From: Triplophysa rosa
Lineage: Eukaryota > Chordata > Actinopteri > Cypriniformes > Nemacheilidae
Assembly (NCBI RefSeq): GCF_024868665.1
Contig: NW_026634123.1
Span: forward strand, 63,162 to 127,161
Direction: 5' to 3'
DNA: 64,000 bases
A program made the position numbers and the translations under genes. Numbering within the stretch: the first letter of the stretch is position 1; each line of letters opens with the position of its first letter. Of the stretch, positions 24,201 to 36,126 are shown piece by piece. The notes under the pieces are model-generated. The model was given only the letters and a program-made list of their open reading frames with translations, made no database searches and was not told the DNA's origin.

Positions 24201-26475
24201 TCCAGCTGTCTCTGAGGATTCTTGTTGCCCTGTGAAGAGAAAAGGAGAATACAGAATGAAAAACATATATAACGTAGCTTCACCCAAAAATGTCATCTGT
24301 CATCATTTACTCACCTTCAAGTTGTTCCAAATCTGCATAAATGTATTTGTTCTGATGAACACAGAGAAAAATGTTTGGAAGAATGCTTTTAACCAGACAG
24401 ATTTTGCCCCCCCATTGACAACCATAGTAGGAAAAAATACATGGTTGTCAAAAGTGCCCCAGAACTGTTTGCTGTCCTACATTCTTCAAAATGTCTTCTT
24501 TTGTGTTCAACAGAACAAAACAAATGATAATGTAATTGTTCCTACTATGGGAGGCAAGCAGAGGCGTAGCACGCCCCCCTGCACTTTTAGAAACAGGGGA
24601 TTCTGTCCCCCGCACTATTTTTGACCCACCGCCTATATTTCAGCCCGTGTTCTCTGGTTTGTTACTTAGATTTGAGTGAAGTAACATTCAGCCCAGGGTT
24701 GTCACGGTACCATAAACATGTCTTATACTATACCAGCTGAAGTATCTCGATACCAAGTAGTCACGATGCTGTGTCATCAAGTATTACTTTATCATATTTA
24801 GTACCAGGGGCGGACTGGGAAGCAAAAACGGCCCCAGAGTTTTTGGCACACATTGTCCCTTCACCATTTTTGTCGACGGGGAGAAGGGTTGTTGGCCAAG
24901 TCTGATTGCGTCAGCCCGTGTTATTGCGTTAGATGATGTCTTCACGTTGCGTGCATTCGTGTTAATATCGTCCTTCTTTCCCGCCCGTGCGTCCAAGACG
25001 GCACACTACATTAGCGGCCCGCCGGGAAAAGTTCCGATAATCCAGATGGCCGGACCTCCCCTGGTCACGTCGGTGGGACGGCCTTTCTGGACTTTGACAG
25101 AATGTCCTACTGGTCAGTCTGCCCCTGTTAAGTACTTAATTCATTTCCGTTATGTTCTTAACTTTACCCGGTCTGTAGGAAAGGCAGGCTGTCACCTCAC
25201 TGACAGAGAGAGTGGAGGACAGTAACTCGACCTCTCCAGAATGTATACAGGTGAGATTTGACTATTGATGAGGCAGTGTTTTCTTAATTGTGACTACTTG
25301 CCAATGTTTTAAGGAATTAAATATATATATACATGTATATATAATTTCATTTCATGTTCAAATTCTTAAAAAAATTGGTTTTATGGTAAAGGCAGTGTGT
25401 TCCAATTACTATGGTAGACTATTTGCTATCATGGCATTTTCCCAAAATTGCTACTAGGATGTTCAAAAATGGCAAATGGTATTCTATATAGAATTTATTA
25501 TATGAACATGTACATTATGTGCATCATTTGTTTGGCCTTTGAGGTTCACATCACCTGACAGCTGACCATCCCACCCCACCCCCCCACTTTTAAAATGGCT
25601 GCTACGCCCCTGGGGGCAAAATCTGTGTGGTTATAAGCAGTCTTCCACATATCTTTCTCTGTGTTCATCAGAACAAATAAATTTATACAGATTTGGAACA
25701 ACTTGAAGGTGAGTAAATGATGACAGAATTTTCATTTTTGGGTGAAGTATCCCATTAAAAATGTAAATTCTGCCAAGGTAGAGTAACATGGTTGACAGTA
25801 TGTATTAAACATCTGTTTCTTCAAAGTTCAAAAAGTAAGTAGTTTGTGTTTGGCAGTTGAGAATTTATTTGATTTTTAAGACACCGGTAATATTTCTGCC
25901 AGTTTTCCCCTCAACTTTTTTAAATGAATATGAATGTATCTCCAATTACAGAATCACCCATAACTCTATATATCTATTGTCACATTGTCTTTGTCTCGTC
26001 GGTCTTAAAACAGTTTCTGCTTTTTTACTGACATCTTACTGACTTTCTGATATTACTTTCATTTACTGGTAATAAAAGACTGTTGACTTATCTTTATGAC
26101 TCAGTTAAGAGTTACAGAAACACTTCTTCACATTACCTGCAGGGTTTGAGATGTAGTTGATGTTTACTGGTCCTGATATGGTGTTTCCAGTAAGTACAGG
26201 AGCATTTAAAGTTGCACTTCTATCAGCTTTCATCTCAACATTGAGTCCTGTGTGAGAAGAAGAGCTGTCCATCTGGACTGGAGCATCTTGCACTGAAGCA
26301 GAGAGAAAATTTTATTAAATTCCAAAGAGTATAATTTACTTGAGAATCGTCTTTATGTTCCTTTTACTTGTTTTCTAACTGAAATCGGTCCATCTGGTTT
26401 TAAATGACACTTAAATCTTTTTAGATTGTGTTCTTAAAACTCACCCAGTGTTTCCTGAGACTGAGCAGATGCCAT
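21251..26475 (-). CDS. NLR gene A: FISNA-NACHT receptor with a single LRR exon
   Basis: Cytoplasmic NOD-like receptor of the large fish-specific NLR family. Exons: 26475-26445 ([10 protein letters not shown]), 26292-26137, 24229-24182, 24030-22221 (1,810 bp) and 21421-21251. All junctions are GT-AG and in phase. The leader has no PYD or CARD. Exon 2 carries [18 protein letters not shown]. The big exon starts with FISNA ([20 protein letters not shown]), then NACHT: Walker [11 protein letters not shown] at about 175-184, Walker [12 protein letters not shown] at about 247-257, then [13 protein letters not shown] and the winged-helix/HD2 region. The LRR exon is the 57-codon ribonuclease-inhibitor type ([15 protein letters not shown]...[14 protein letters not shown]). 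No further LRR or B30.2 exon is found down to 17 kb. If the last donor is not used, the frame stops at about 21151. The gene is either truncated or ends abruptly. The exon frames themselves are undamaged. Confidence 0.85.
24559..25612. mobile_element. hAT-like element with CAGAGGCGTAGCA ends
   Basis: CAGAGGCGTAGCA at the left and TGCTACGCCCCTG at the right are inverted with one mismatch. The flanking octamers are GAGGCAAG and GGGGCAAA, six of eight matching, consistent with an aged 8-bp duplication. It is non-coding and interrupts the AGTTCACCC MITE. Confidence 0.65.
24805..25127. mobile_element. hAT MITE with CAGGGGCGGACTG ends, nested
   Basis: CAGGGGCGGACTG (24805) and CAGTCTGCCCCTG (to 25127) are inverted with one mismatch. 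The flanks TTTAGTAC and TTAAGTAC match at seven of eight bases. Fragments of the same family are at about 41862-41913 and 48590-48653. Confidence 0.75.
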
Positions 26476-27170
26476 CGTCCTTCACTAGATTTGAAACAGC
26501 TGCATGTAAACATGAGGAAAACTGAAAATCATGCTTAAAGGAGAAAAATTAGTGCTTAATTTATGATTTTTCGTAAATAAGCAGAAAAATATGTGATTCA
26601 TGTCTCAATATTCTGTAAAACTCTAGAAACAACCTACTTAAATATAGGTCAGTAACGTTGTTGTAATATTTAGTAACCATAAAAAATTACTTACAATTAC
26701 TTACTCCTGTCAGGTTGAACAGAGAAACTAGAATTCCTTTAACTTGGCTTTTATGTACGAAGTGTGGTGTGATCTCAGAAAACAAAAAACTGGCTTTTCA
26801 GGATCTCTGTTTCCTATACGGAATGGGCTGTCTAAACTGAAAACTGCTTGCACTGACATGTCTTAAAATAGAGCCGTGCCATTGCTTTGCCTTAAAATGC
26901 ACAACTGTAATGTTTGTTTGTAAGACGTGTTTTGATACTTCACTGGCTCAAGACAAAGAGTCGAGTTAATATTTACATTTTCTCTTCTGTTAAGTTAAAA
27001 AGAGAGCAAAAAACTGTTGAAATATAGCCCTGACGTGACGTACAGTAATGTGACATTTTTGATTTCATGATGACTTCAATGTGTGATTCGGCTCAACTCA
27101 AGCTGACACAATGTCGAGTAAATCCATGGCATCAAGCTTCAAACACATCACATCCTGCACACACATCTTA
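26476..27170. other. Upstream region of NLR gene A
   Basis: Contains the leader region of gene A (26695-26765) and a decayed piece related to the GTTTCACAGACAAG MITE (about 26825-26930). No gene is seen. Confidence 0.4.
26695..26765 (-). promoter_or_regulatory. Probable promoter and 5'UTR exon of NLR gene A
   Basis: On the minus strand ACATAAAA (26755-26748) is followed by AAAGGAATTC and a short leader ending CTGACAGGA at about 26705, next to a donor GTAAGT. It aligns with the better TATA-containing leader of gene B (44407-44490) and with a relic at 46.2-46.3 kb. The TATA-like box here is weaker. Confidence 0.45.
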
Positions 27171-27173
27171 CCT

Positions 27174-27345
27174 GCATAAGACAGTGTTTGTCCCGTCTGT
27201 AGAGTGGATCTTCCAAAAGAGCAAAAAGCATCTTCTTTCCTGCGACTCTTGTGAGATTATAACTCAAATCTCTTAGATGTGAGGGGTTTGACCTCAGAGC
27301 TGAAGCCAGGTAAGAAAAGCCTTCCGCTGTTACCTTACAGCCATA
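27174..27345 (-). pseudogene. NLR LRR-exon relic cut by a MITE at its 5' edge
   Basis: The minus strand reads GCKVTAEGFSYLASALRSN then PSHLRDLSYN and GKKMLFALLEDP, ending next to a donor (CAG then GTAAGATG). This matches the second LRR type of gene B ([15 protein letters not shown]...[12 protein letters not shown]). It has lost two residues in IRELDLS, and its acceptor is gone because the MITE at 27349 begins where the exon should start. It is either a lost terminal exon of gene B or debris of another copy. Confidence 0.7.
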
Positions 27346-27348
27346 TAT

Positions 27349-27754
27349 ACACTGTAAAACTGGAGTTTTGCAGCAGGTTTGCCAGTAACCTAATGCACAT
27401 TTAATTACTTTCCTATTAGTACTGTTTTCAATTTGAGTAAAACTTTACTTTAATCAAAGTTAAAACACTTTGACTTTTGAGATTCAAAATGAGCAAGAAG
27501 AGACAGGTATTAGCACAGCAACACTGCAAAAAATGACATTCTTCTTGAGCATTTTTCTGTTGTTTTCTAGAAACAAATAATTAAAACTTCTTAATTATTA
27601 CATTTATATAACAAGAAAAGTGACCTAAAATATTTAGTCTTGTTTTACGGAAAAAAAAGACTAGGTAAGTTTATGTTTAAAACAAAATTGTAAATTAAAT
27701 CTACAGTAAATTACTGGCAAACCTGCTGCAAAACTACAGCAAAGTTTACAGTGT
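27349..27754. mobile_element. MITE with ACACTGTAAAAC ends and a nested repeat
   Basis: The left arm ACACTGTAAAACTGGAGTTTTGCAGCAGGTTTGCCAGTAA mirrors the right arm TTACTGGCAAACCTGCTGCAAAACT...TTTACAGTGT. The middle (about 27530-27660) is a second repeat, TGACATTCTTCTTGAGCATTTTT. A left-arm fragment is at 56283-56375. Confidence 0.75.
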
Positions 27755-27763
27755 ACATGAAGA

Positions 27764-28431
27764 TACACTACCAGTCAAAAGTTTGGGATAACTTGACAAA
27801 AGTATTCTCATGCTTTAAAAAATCGTTTAATCTGAAGGTTTATGTTTCAATGTTTGAAATTACTCTGTCTCCTCTCCACCAATAAGCTGGTGTGTGGTGG
27901 GCGTTCTAGCGCAATATGGCTGCTGTCGCATCATCCAGGTGGATGCTGCACATTGGTGGTGGTTGAGGAGATCCCCCTTCCATGTAAAGCACTTTGAGTG
28001 TCTAGAAAAGCACTATATAAATGTAATGAATTATTATTACTTGTGTGAACAAAAATATAATTGTGCCAACATATAAATTTCTTTCTAAAAAACTACACTT
28101 TTATTAAAAAAGTGTTTGTAATGGATTACGTGGACAAAATAATGAATAAAAAGCAGCCAATAAGAGTCCAGCATTGATGGAAATTCCTTCAATACTGTTC
28201 AAAAAGCGTCCCAGGTTGAGACATCAAGAAGCTGGATTATAAAATGCCAAGAGAACGATTTAGCAAATTCTAGTCAAAGGGTGACTACTTTGAAGGTGCT
28301 AAAATGAATGCTTTTAGTTGCAACTTAATTTCCACAGTTACAACGGCATTGCATGGTTTTGATGAGTTGTGGAAAAATATACAGTAAATAAAGAATGAGT
28401 GAGTGATCCCAAACTTTTGACCAGTGGTGTA
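27764..28431. mobile_element. Tc1-like MITE containing an L2-type tail
   Basis: TACACTACCAGTCAAAAGTT and, inverted, TACACCACTGGTCAAAAGTT extend to about 26 matched bases at the ends, and both ends sit on TA. Inside, 27880-28040 has CATGTAAAGCACTTTGAGTGTC...CACTATATAAATGTAATGAATTATTATTA, the 3' tail of an L2/CR1-like retroposon. No transposase is present. Confidence 0.65.
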
Positions 28432-28434
28432 TAT

Positions 28435-28767
28435 AGAAATGCATGAATTAGCTTTTCTGCATCAGAAATACATAAAATATTCCGATGGAAGAAGGCTGTT
28501 TTTGTAACATTTGAGATATGATTTTCAAATGACAGATTTCTGTCAAATTTAATGCCTGGGTCTTTAACTGTATTTTTTGGGGTAACAGTGCAGCCTTCTA
28601 TTTGCAAACGGTAATCCGTAATATTCTGTTTATGGGTCTTTGGTCCAATAAGAACTACTTCTGTCTTATTGTAATTTAAAGGAAGGAAATTACTAGTCAT
28701 CCAATGTTTTACATCTTGGATGCACTCTGCATTCTGATTTGTACTGAATTATCAAATCACTTGGTTG
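28435..28767 (-). mobile_element. L2 LINE fragment (reverse transcriptase C-terminal part)
   Basis: The minus strand reads LPLNYNKTEVVLIGPKT, DPGIKFDRNLSFENHISNV and [13 protein letters not shown]. These align with [35 protein letters not shown] and [14 protein letters not shown] in the intact L2 at 32.3-35.4 kb. It has internal deletions and frame shifts, so it is dead. Confidence 0.8.
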
Positions 28768-29821
28768 CGGGGGCGTAATTTCCACTGGGGACAGGGGGGA
28801 CGTGTCCCCCTCATTTTTCAAAATCCTGTTCGTGTCCCCCTCACTTTCAAATTGGTTTGTAATGAACCACTCGCCGTCATCGCCACGGAGAAATACTAGG
28901 ACCGAGCAGGACACAGAGAGTCTGCCTGTGTCGATGCGCGCGTCGCGTGCACACTCAAAATATAGATCACTGAAAGATTATTTTCAATCACGTGGTTTTG
29001 TGTCACGGAACGGCGTGGCCGAAGAACCCAAATGCAGGCAGGCGAGAAAGGGTTAACAAAACAAGACTTTAATAAAGAATATAACCACAAAACAAAAACC
29101 CACGCGGGGGTAAAATAACAAAGACAAGGGGAATAAGAAAGGCAGACTTAACAGGAACAATAAACTACTAACTAGACTAACAGAACACTTAAACTAAACT
29201 GACAACAACTAGATAAACATTTACTCACAAACAGGAACAAGGTACAATGACTAAACAGGCTTGGGGAAACACTACGGTGGCACACTGGATACACCGGTAC
29301 ATAGAACGTAAGTACATACACAACACGAGCAACCAGACAATGAAACATGAGGGCAATATAAAGGCAAGACAAACGAGGGATAATGACACAGGGCAGGTGG
29401 GAAACATTAGACACGGCAGGGAAGCAATACATGAAACGAGAGGGGCGGGGCCAATGACAAGACACGAGAAAGCACATGAGATGTAGAAAACGTAATGGCT
29501 TTCTCAAATAAAACCTAAGGGCTCCGTCCCGATCCTGCCACATGACTAGAAATACAGAATCAAGAATGCAGGACTGTGACAGTTTTGATTTGAATTTAAT
29601 AGAAATTAGTTTTTACGTGGTCGTTGTTTCAGTAGGCTATGTTAAGCTGTTTCCTAATGGACTTCTATGGGGAAGAAAACACCTTTTGGTTTCATGGTTT
29701 AATCAATTTAAACAATCAAAAACAACACATAACAAAGGTATTTTGAATTTGTGATTCAAATCAAAAACATTTCCCCCCATTTTGTGTCCCACCCACTTCT
29801 CAAACCAAAGTTACACCCTTG
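28768..29821. mobile_element. hAT element with exact 8-bp TSD, split by a solo LTR
   Basis: The ends are CGGGGGCGTAA and, inverted, CAAGGGTGTAACTTTGG. CTTGGTTG is present at 28760-28767 and again at 29822-29829. The interior has GGACGTGTCCCCCTCATTTTT and a short frame ending DYFQSRGFVSRNG. The element is interrupted at 29001-29581. Confidence 0.85.
29001..29581 (-). mobile_element. Solo LTR (Ty3/gypsy-like) with target duplication
   Basis: Starts TGTCACGGAACGG and ends GGACTGTGACA (TG...CA). It is flanked by GTTTTG on both sides (28995-29000, 29582-29587). On the minus strand it ends with TTAAAG...TTAACCCTTTCTCGCCTGCCTGCATTTGGG, a layout known from fish LTR elements. No internal region is present. 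A relative is at 62956-63420. Confidence 0.75.
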
Positions 29822-29829
29822 CTTGGTTG

Positions 29830-31229
29830 TTACTGTAAGGGAAATGCAAGGAAAGAAAGAAGATTTTGTTACAAGTTGTTCTCTTAAAGGGATAATATTG
29901 GGGGTGGGAGGGAACTGTCCTTTTATAAAGTTATAAGTTATAAAGTAAAGTTATAAAGATGTGGTTTCTGAACTTGTATTTTGATAGTTTAGCAATTTGG
30001 CAACATGTTGACAGAGCTTTTTCAAAGTTATACATTTCTATGTAAGCACCATTTTTTATCTTTACGCTAAAAGAAAAAATATTAGCAATGTTTGCTTCAA
30101 CTTTACTTAAGTAGATTTAATATAAAAAGTACTTTTGATACTTAAGTACAATATTTATCTGATACTTTAAGACTTTTACTCAAGTCATATTCTAAAAGGT
30201 TTCTTTCACTTTTCAGTAATTTTCTGGCAAGATATTTGTACTTTGTACTTTATACATCACTGGATGAGATCTATCAAAATCAGTCAACAATCACATAACA
30301 AACCGTTTCACAGAGCTGAGGACAGATTCATTACATGCAAAATAAGCACATGTTTCACGCAGTTAACGGTTCTCACAAGCTCATGTTTATGACATGCTTG
30401 TAGAATTTGTTTAGTGGGTTTTAAGGTCTCTGGGAGCCCAGACTGTATGATAAGTGCCTTTACATATGGAGTAACTTCATTTGAAAGTTTCAGTGGACGG
30501 TGGAGTTAAATAATAGACATCTTATATTCCCAAAATTATATTTTGTCATATTTCATATATCATGTCAAATGATATTTTGACTTTATAATACTTTTTAAGG
30601 GCCTTAATTTTCTCTTAATTGATTTTTATGAATACTTTTTAAGACCCCGCGGACACCCTGTTAATAGGAACATAAATATAATAGGGAATAAAATATATAG
30701 TTTGTGTCATAAAAAATCATTATGTCTATAGAAAGTCCTCGTAAACCACACATGCAAATGAAAACTTGACAATAAAAACTTTGATTTGATTACAAAGTTT
30801 ATTTAATAAAAACAAAACAAAAAAGATCATCACCATTACCTTAACAAACAAGAGTAAGTGGAAACCGTGCACCATAATAAAAACATGGTAAATATTTGGG
30901 GCCATTATTTATCATCACCTTTCACTAAAAAATGACTTAATTACATGAAAAATAATTACTTAAAGGTAAGGAAACTACACTCATATGTAGTGAAGTACAA
31001 ACTACCACTTAGCATCTACTTGCCCAACAGCCCAAAGTTAAACCCCTCCCCAATACAGAACTGACTATAATGAGTTTAGTTAGATTAAAGATGAATGAGG
31101 AGAAATGGCAACAGAATTGTTGCACAAGGAAGGTACTGTAGGTTTATAAATGCATGAAATAATCAGGCAGTTCCCTTAATGATAATGTCAGCATCTTTAA
31201 GGACCTCGCACATGTCAGGGCTTTGGTGC
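29830..31229. other. 3' flank of NLR gene B
   Basis: Non-coding. 30300-31229 is the ancestral 3' flank of the NLR, because it aligns piecewise with 47215-48370 beside the relic copy (for example GAGCTGAGGACAGATTCATT and CAATACAGAACTGA). A minus-strand AATAAA at about 30797-30803 may be the gene B poly(A) signal. 30100-30260 is a TACTTAAGTA-type repeat. Confidence 0.5.
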
Positions 31230-34200
31230 TTACTCAAAGCCGCACAACCTGAGTTTCTCCAGTCTGCAGTCTGGATCTTCCCGTAGATCAGAGAGCAGCT
31301 TCTTTCCTTCAGCTCCTGGATGATTAAGGCTCAGATCCAGTTCTCTTATGTGTGAGGGGTTTAACTTCACAGATGAAGCCAGACAACAACAGCCTTCCTC
31401 TGTCACCTTACAGTGAGATAATCTACAAACACACACATAAACAGTGACCAATAAGAACTGAAGGAGCGTGGCTTTCCATCAATTACAGTAATCAGATATT
31501 TTCTGTTCTTCTATCGCGGACTGATCTGGAGCTGGACAAATTTGCCGTTAACTTCCGTAACGTAACTGACGTCAGGTGAGAACATTCTTAATAATATTTG
31601 GATATTATTATTAATAAACAAACAATTAAAATGTTTTCATTTAATTTATACAATTCAAATGTATAATTAAGGTTAAAAGTAATATTTAATGATATTAAAA
31701 ATAATTTTCCTGGCTCTGACTGGGTGGGCCACCTGTCAATCTGGGTGGGCCTAGGCCCTCCCAGGCCCACCCGTAGCTCCGCCCCTGTGCTGACTACTGA
31801 TTTGTGGTGGATTCTTTAAACATTTTTAACTTGGTTGGTTTGTATAACCAATTTTTTACTAAAAATTGTTTACTCTTGGCACACATAGATCAGTTAAATA
31901 CCTCAATATCTCCAGTTTACAGTTTGGGCTCTTCAGTCCATCAGAAATCAGCTTCACTCCTGAATCCTGTAGGTTATTAAAACTCATGTCCAATTCTTTC
32001 AGAGGCGAGTTTGATGATTGTAGAGCTGATGATACACTTTCACAGCACTCAGCAGTGAGTTTACAGTCTGTAAATCTAAACAAAAAACAGCATCAGCGTA
32101 AACACCCTTTTTGTGTGTGGTTCACATGTTTAGTTGTTTGTGTTTTATTTGATGAGTGTCACTGTAAGATACAGTGTTGGGTAAATTCAAGGGTACACAT
32201 GAAATGGCTTATTCAATCCATTCAAATAAATAACTAAATAAATGATTCTGACCAAAGTATACAAATGTGGGATGGATACATTAGAGCACATATTTTAAAG
32301 TTAGACTTATAACTTGACTCGCTGGGGCCCAGGTCAGGGAGCAGACAGTATGGCTTAACCAACTGTCTGCTTGCTGTCTCACGTCGCAGAATACACAAAA
32401 TGTACAACATGTAGTAATCCGTTCTCCCAAACATCACAAAATAGAGACTGTGTCTGTCCCCCGGATTAGCAAACATAAAATAATGCGTAAACCTCTTGAA
32501 AGTAATTTAATAAACGTTAAACAAACTAAACATGAACAAAATACAGATAATCAACTGTTACGACTCGGATTGCTAAATATTAGATCTCTCTCTAATAAAG
32601 CACTTTTTGTTAACGATATGATAACAGATCATAAAATAGACATGCTCTGTTTGACAGAAACATGGCTAAAACCAGATGATTATATTGCTTTAAATGAATC
32701 TGTCCCCCAAGATTATTATTATAAACACGAGCCTCGTCTAAAAGGCAGAGGGGGAGGTGTCGCAGCACTTTACAATAACTCTCTTAGCATTTCCCAGAAG
32801 TCGAACTCTAAATATAATTCTTTTGAAGTCATGGTTCTTCATGTTTCAACACCTAATACTAAAGATAAAACACTTTTTAAATTGATTCTAGCTATTGTAT
32901 ATAGGCCTCCAGGGCACCACACAGATTTTATTAAAGAATTTGGTGGGTTCTTATCAGAACTAGTACTGGCCGCAGATAGACTCCTTGTCGTTGGTGACTT
33001 TAACATCCACGTAGATAACGTTACAGATGCCTTAGGAATGGCTTTCAAAGACACTCTTAACTCCATGGGCATTAGTCAACATGTGTCAGGACCCACTCAC
33101 CTTCGTAATCATACTTTAGATTTAATACTGTCTTACGGTATAAATGTGGACGACGTTAAAATCCTTCAGCAGAGTGAAGACATTTCGGATCATTATCTGG
33201 TATTATGTTTGCTTCACTGGCCTACGGCTGCAAATAAAACTCATTGTTACAAATATGGTAGAACAATAACTTCAACTACCAAAGATGCGTTTCTCGATAA
33301 TCTGCCCGAATTGTCTCAAATCATGAGAAATAACGTTGAAGATCTTGACATTACCACTGAAAATTTTAATTCCACCTTCTCGGTAACGCTAGACAAAGTT
33401 GCTCCACTACGTTTAAAGAAGATTAAAAATGGCAGCCCCACACCGTGGTATAATGAACACACTCAGGCTCTAAAGAAAGCGGCCCGAAAAATGGAGCGCA
33501 ACTTTAAGAAAACTAAATTAGAGGTATTTCGTACAGCATGGAAGGATAGTATTCGAAAATACAGGAAAGCCCTAATAACTTCTAGATCCGCCTACTTTTC
33601 ATCACTAATAGAAGAAAACCAGCACAACCCTAGGTTTTTATTTAACACGGTGGCTAAATTAACAAAAAATAAATCGTCAGTGACTTCTGATCCTGTATAT
33701 CAGCATAGCAGTGATGAATTTATGAACTACTTCACATATAAAATCCAAGATATTAGAGAAAAAATTATAACAATGCAATCAGAAGTGAAACCCGCTGAAC
33801 AAACTAACTACAGCGCCCTTAAGGAGAAAATGCAATTATTTTATACCGTAGATCAAGATGAGCTGTCTAAAATTATTAGATCATCTAAATCAACAACATG
33901 CATACTAGACCCTATACCTACAAATCTACTGAAAGAGATGCTCCCAGAAATTATAGATCCTCTTCTTGGTATTATTAACTCATCTCTGACATTAGGACAT
34001 GTGCCTAAAGCATATAAGGTGGCTGTTATAAGGCCCCTTGTCAAAAAACCCCAACTCGACCCTAGAGAACTAAGGAACTACAGGCCTATATCGAATCTAC
34101 CTTTCATATCTAAAGTTCTGGAAAAAGTAGTTTCAACTCAATTATGCTCCTTCCTCCAAAGGAATGACATCAATGAAGAATTCCAGTCTGGATTTAGAGC

Positions 34201-36092
34201 ATGTCACAGTACAGAGACTGCTTTGATCAGAGTTACAAATGATCTGCTATTGGCGTCTGACCGAGGTTGTATCTCGTTATTGGTGCTGCTAGACCTTAGT
34301 GCTGCATTCGATACCATTGACCACAGCACACTCCTACATAGACTCGAAAATTATGTCGGCATTAAGGGAATAGCTTTGAAATGGTTTAAATCTTATTTAT
34401 CCGACCGTTTTCAATTTGTAGCAATAAACAATGAGGTGTCACGCAAATCGCAAGTCCAGTACGGTGTACCACAGGGCTCAGTCTTAGGGCCTCTGCTCTT
34501 CGCATTATACATGCTACCTCTAGGAGATATAATAAAGCGACACGGAGTTAGCTTTCACTGTTATGCTGATGATACTCAACTTTATATTTCCTCGAAGCCT
34601 CATGAAACACAGCAGTTCCATCGAATAATGGAATGCATAGTCGATATAAAAAACTGGATGAGTAACAACTTTTTATTACTGAACTCGGACAAAACGGAAG
34701 TGTTACTTATTGGACCGAAAACTGCTATAAGTAACAACCAAGAATACTGTTTAACTATTGACGGATGTTCCATAAAACCCTCGTCGTCAGCAAAGAATCT
34801 TGGCGTTCTATTCGATAGTAATCTGTCATTTGAGAGCCACGTCGCCAACACCTGTAAAATTGCGTTTTTCCATCTTAAGAATATATCTAAACTACGTCAT
34901 ATGCTGTCAATCTCAGATGCAGAGAAGTTAATTCATGCATTCATGACATCAAGACTAGATTACTGTAATGCACTGTTAGGTGGTTGCCCTGCAGGCTTAT
35001 TACAAAAACTCCAATTGGTCCAAAACGCGGCAGCTCGAGTTCTTACACGTACAAAAAAGTATGAACATATTAGCCCGGTTCTGTCAACCTTGCACTGGTT
35101 ACCTATAAAGCATCGCGTTAACTTTAAAATCTTGCTTATTACCTATAAAGCCTTACATGGTTTAGCTCCTCAGTACTTGAATGAACTCCTTTTGTATTAC
35201 AGTCCTTCACGTGCATTACGCTCTCAGGCGTCCTGTCAGTTGGTAATACCTAGAATTTCAAAATCAAGTGCAGGTGGTAGATCCTTTTCCTATCTAGCGC
35301 CTAAACTTTGGAATAGTCTTCCCTGCACTGTCCGGGAGGCAGACACACTCTGTCAGTTTAAATCTAGACTAAAGACGCATCTTTTTAATCTTGCATACAC
35401 TACTCTTCCATAATATAAATCTTCAGAGGGTTTAGGCTGCATTAGTTAGATCAACCGGAACCAAAAACACAACTGATGTACTTGTTGCATCAAAGAGTAC
35501 AGAACAGTACTCTACTCTCAGCCAGTCTTGTCTCATTGTTCCAAGGTTACCACAGCGAGCAGGATGCAGTTCATGGCCTGACCTGATGGTAGAGCGGAGA
35601 ATGGGAAGTGGGGACCTGACAAGAGCTGAGATGATAGAGCTGGATAAAGAAGGACGCGGTCTCTTGACATGTCTTCACCACAAAACTTCAAATGCTATTA
35701 GATTATTAATGATAATCTTAAACTATAATTTATTTTATTATTAAGTTTATTTATTTTATTTAGCCTTGTTGTGCAAGTTCTCTGGAGCTTGTGCAGAGGC
35801 AGCAGCTTTTGCCAGAGGGGAACTGGAATCCCCTGGTTGGGCCTGGGTTCTCCTGAGGTTTTTTTTCTCGATTAGAGTTTTGGGTTCCTCGCCACCGTTT
35901 GCATACTGTTTTTGCACTATCTGCCTGACCGGGGGGGCTGCTTTAGAATCTTAAAGTTTTACTTAATTAATATTGCATATAGGAATTTATAGTCTGTTAT
36001 ATTTGACCTGTGCTTCTCTCTCCTTATCCTAAATGTGTGCTCTCACTGAGCGTGTGTGCGTACTTGTCCGTGTACGTACGTGTGTGTGTGTG

Positions 36093-36126
<34 letters not shown>

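Larger units (their letters stand above)
24270..25760. mobile_element. AGTTCACCC MITE split by two nested hAT elements
   Basis: The left half 24270-24558 (TCACCCAAAAATGTC...GACAGATTTTGCCCCCC) and right half 25613-25760 (GGGGCAAAATCTGTGTGG...TTTTTGGGTGAAGTATC) are complementary arms of one palindrome. They are separated by the element 24559-25612, which contains a third element at 24805-25127. All lie in the second intron of NLR gene A. Confidence 0.75.

Noticed and set aside
24010..24624. A 204-residue plus-strand protein
   Set aside because: It is antisense to the NLR gene A NACHT exon start and small leader exon, then runs into a MITE. It has no recognisable domain.
32450..35413. A 987-residue host gene
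   Set aside because: Endonuclease and YADD reverse transcriptase motifs plus the L2 3' end identify a retrotransposon. The apparent start at 32450 is GTG and the frame is open further upstream.
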